Below are positions 63,478-64,000 of a DNA stretch of 64,000 nucleotides, piece by piece. How positions within the stretch are numbered: the stretch's first letter is position 1; the number at the start of each line of letters is the position of its first letter. This DNA is from Umbelopsis ramanniana AG. Its lineage: Eukaryota > Mucoromycota > Umbelopsidomycetes > Umbelopsidales > Umbelopsidaceae. The position numbers and the translations under genes were made by a program. The notes under the pieces are model-generated. The model made no database searches. It had not been told where the DNA came from and was given only the letters and a program-made list of their open reading frames with translations. The stretch is taken from contig NW_026252122.1 in NCBI RefSeq assembly GCF_025399195.1, forward strand, positions 1 through 64,000, read 5' to 3'.

Positions 63478-64000
63478 TCAAAAGAGGGTACTTAGTGGTC
63501 CGTATAGCATATCGGTCATATCGTCACCACACACTGCCTTACGTGGGTATTCTGGATATGGGGAAAAGTCGGCGCCCATGAGTGGGGACATGGCGGGATA
63601 ATTTTGCCAATACATGGGATGGAACTCGGTGGTATCTAAAATGGACAGTGTTCCCAAACTCCAATTAGCACAAGGATCGAAGGGTGACAGTGAGTTGAAG
63701 AAACCTACCTGGTAATTGGGGAGGTTGGCAAACAGGCACGGCAAAAGGCATATTGTCACCAGCGGTTTCGGCCATGAAGCGTTCAGCATGCTCGCTCATA
63801 CGACGTGAGTGGCCGACATCGTCAATATCCACTTCGTTGCTCCCAGAAAGCGAGCTCTCGGGTGTGGGTGGAGGTGATTCTTTGGTAATGAATGGTACTT
63901 TACTTGCTTTTATGGCAGCAGCTTGGTCTGACGGATTTTTGAAAGATCGTGCTTCTAGCAGTTGATTTTCACTGGACAGTAACTTTTGCTGTTGCTTGTA
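63478..64000 (-). CDS. C-terminal part of a possible bZIP transcription factor (cut by window end)
   Basis: Only the 3' part of this gene is in the window; it continues past 64000. The visible residues begin QQQKLLSSENQLLEARSF, which looks like the end of a leucine zipper (LLxENxxL). A disordered segment follows (KESPPPTPESSLSGSNEVD, then SRRMSEHAERFM). An intron at about 63640-63703 leads to DTTEFHPMYWQNYPAMSPLM and the end DDMTDMLYGPLSTLF. The zipper-like end plus Pro/Ser-rich tail resembles Hac1/XBP1-type or CREB-type bZIP factors. The basic region needed to prove it lies outside. Its position next to ERO1, a classic unfolded-protein-response target, is suggestive only. Confidence 0.45.

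Overview
The window is a gene-dense piece of a fungal nuclear genome. Most genes are split by many short GT-AG introns of roughly 40-100 nt, intergenic gaps are short, and genes sit on both strands. The gene set includes neurofibromin with its Sec14-PH region, SCAI, the Rab3GAP2 N-terminal module, a RSAD1/HemW heme chaperone, a PTGR3-like reductase and a SANTA-domain protein, next to typically fungal genes (Cbk1/Orb6-type NDR kinase, ChAPs, PHO84, zuotin, RIB1, Dhh1). This mix of animal-like genes usually missing from yeasts with fungal genes points to an early-diverging lineage. I infer Mucoromycota, probably Mucorales; the sequence alone does not prove this.

Layout. 1-10.5 kb: ribosomal protein P2, then a full neurofibromin RasGAP on the minus strand. 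11.7-16.2 kb: a Rab3GAP2_N protein and an NDR kinase, both minus. 16.4-22 kb: an HD-domain hydrolase and a ChAP cargo adaptor with a very large acidic/lysine-rich insert, both plus. 22.3-33.8 kb (all minus): a four-helix voltage-sensor-like membrane protein, PHO84 phosphate transporter, C2H2 factor, Maf1, an alpha/beta hydrolase and a PTGR3-like oxidoreductase whose start codon appears split by an intron. 35-39 kb: a doubtful small gene, an unknown protein and a ferric-reductase-like protein. 39.3-45.5 kb: zuotin, pyroglutamyl peptidase (with a 7-nt microexon) and SCAI. 46.3-51.3 kb: Dhh1, GTP cyclohydrolase II and the RCE1 CAAX protease. 51.5-57.5 kb: two lineage-specific unknowns and a SANTA-domain (KNL2/Mis18BP1-like) protein. 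58-64 kb: HemW, ERO1 and the C-terminal part of a possible bZIP regulator.

No transposon, CRISPR array, rRNA or tRNA was recognised. The genes do not form one metabolic cluster. Several belong to shared cell-biology themes: Ras and secretory-pathway control (neurofibromin, RCE1 which matures Ras, Rab3GAP2, ChAP, NDR kinase), and translation/RNA control (P2, zuotin, Dhh1, Maf1). The least ordinary items are the SANTA protein, the voltage-sensor-only protein, the split start codon, the microexon and the ChAP insert.
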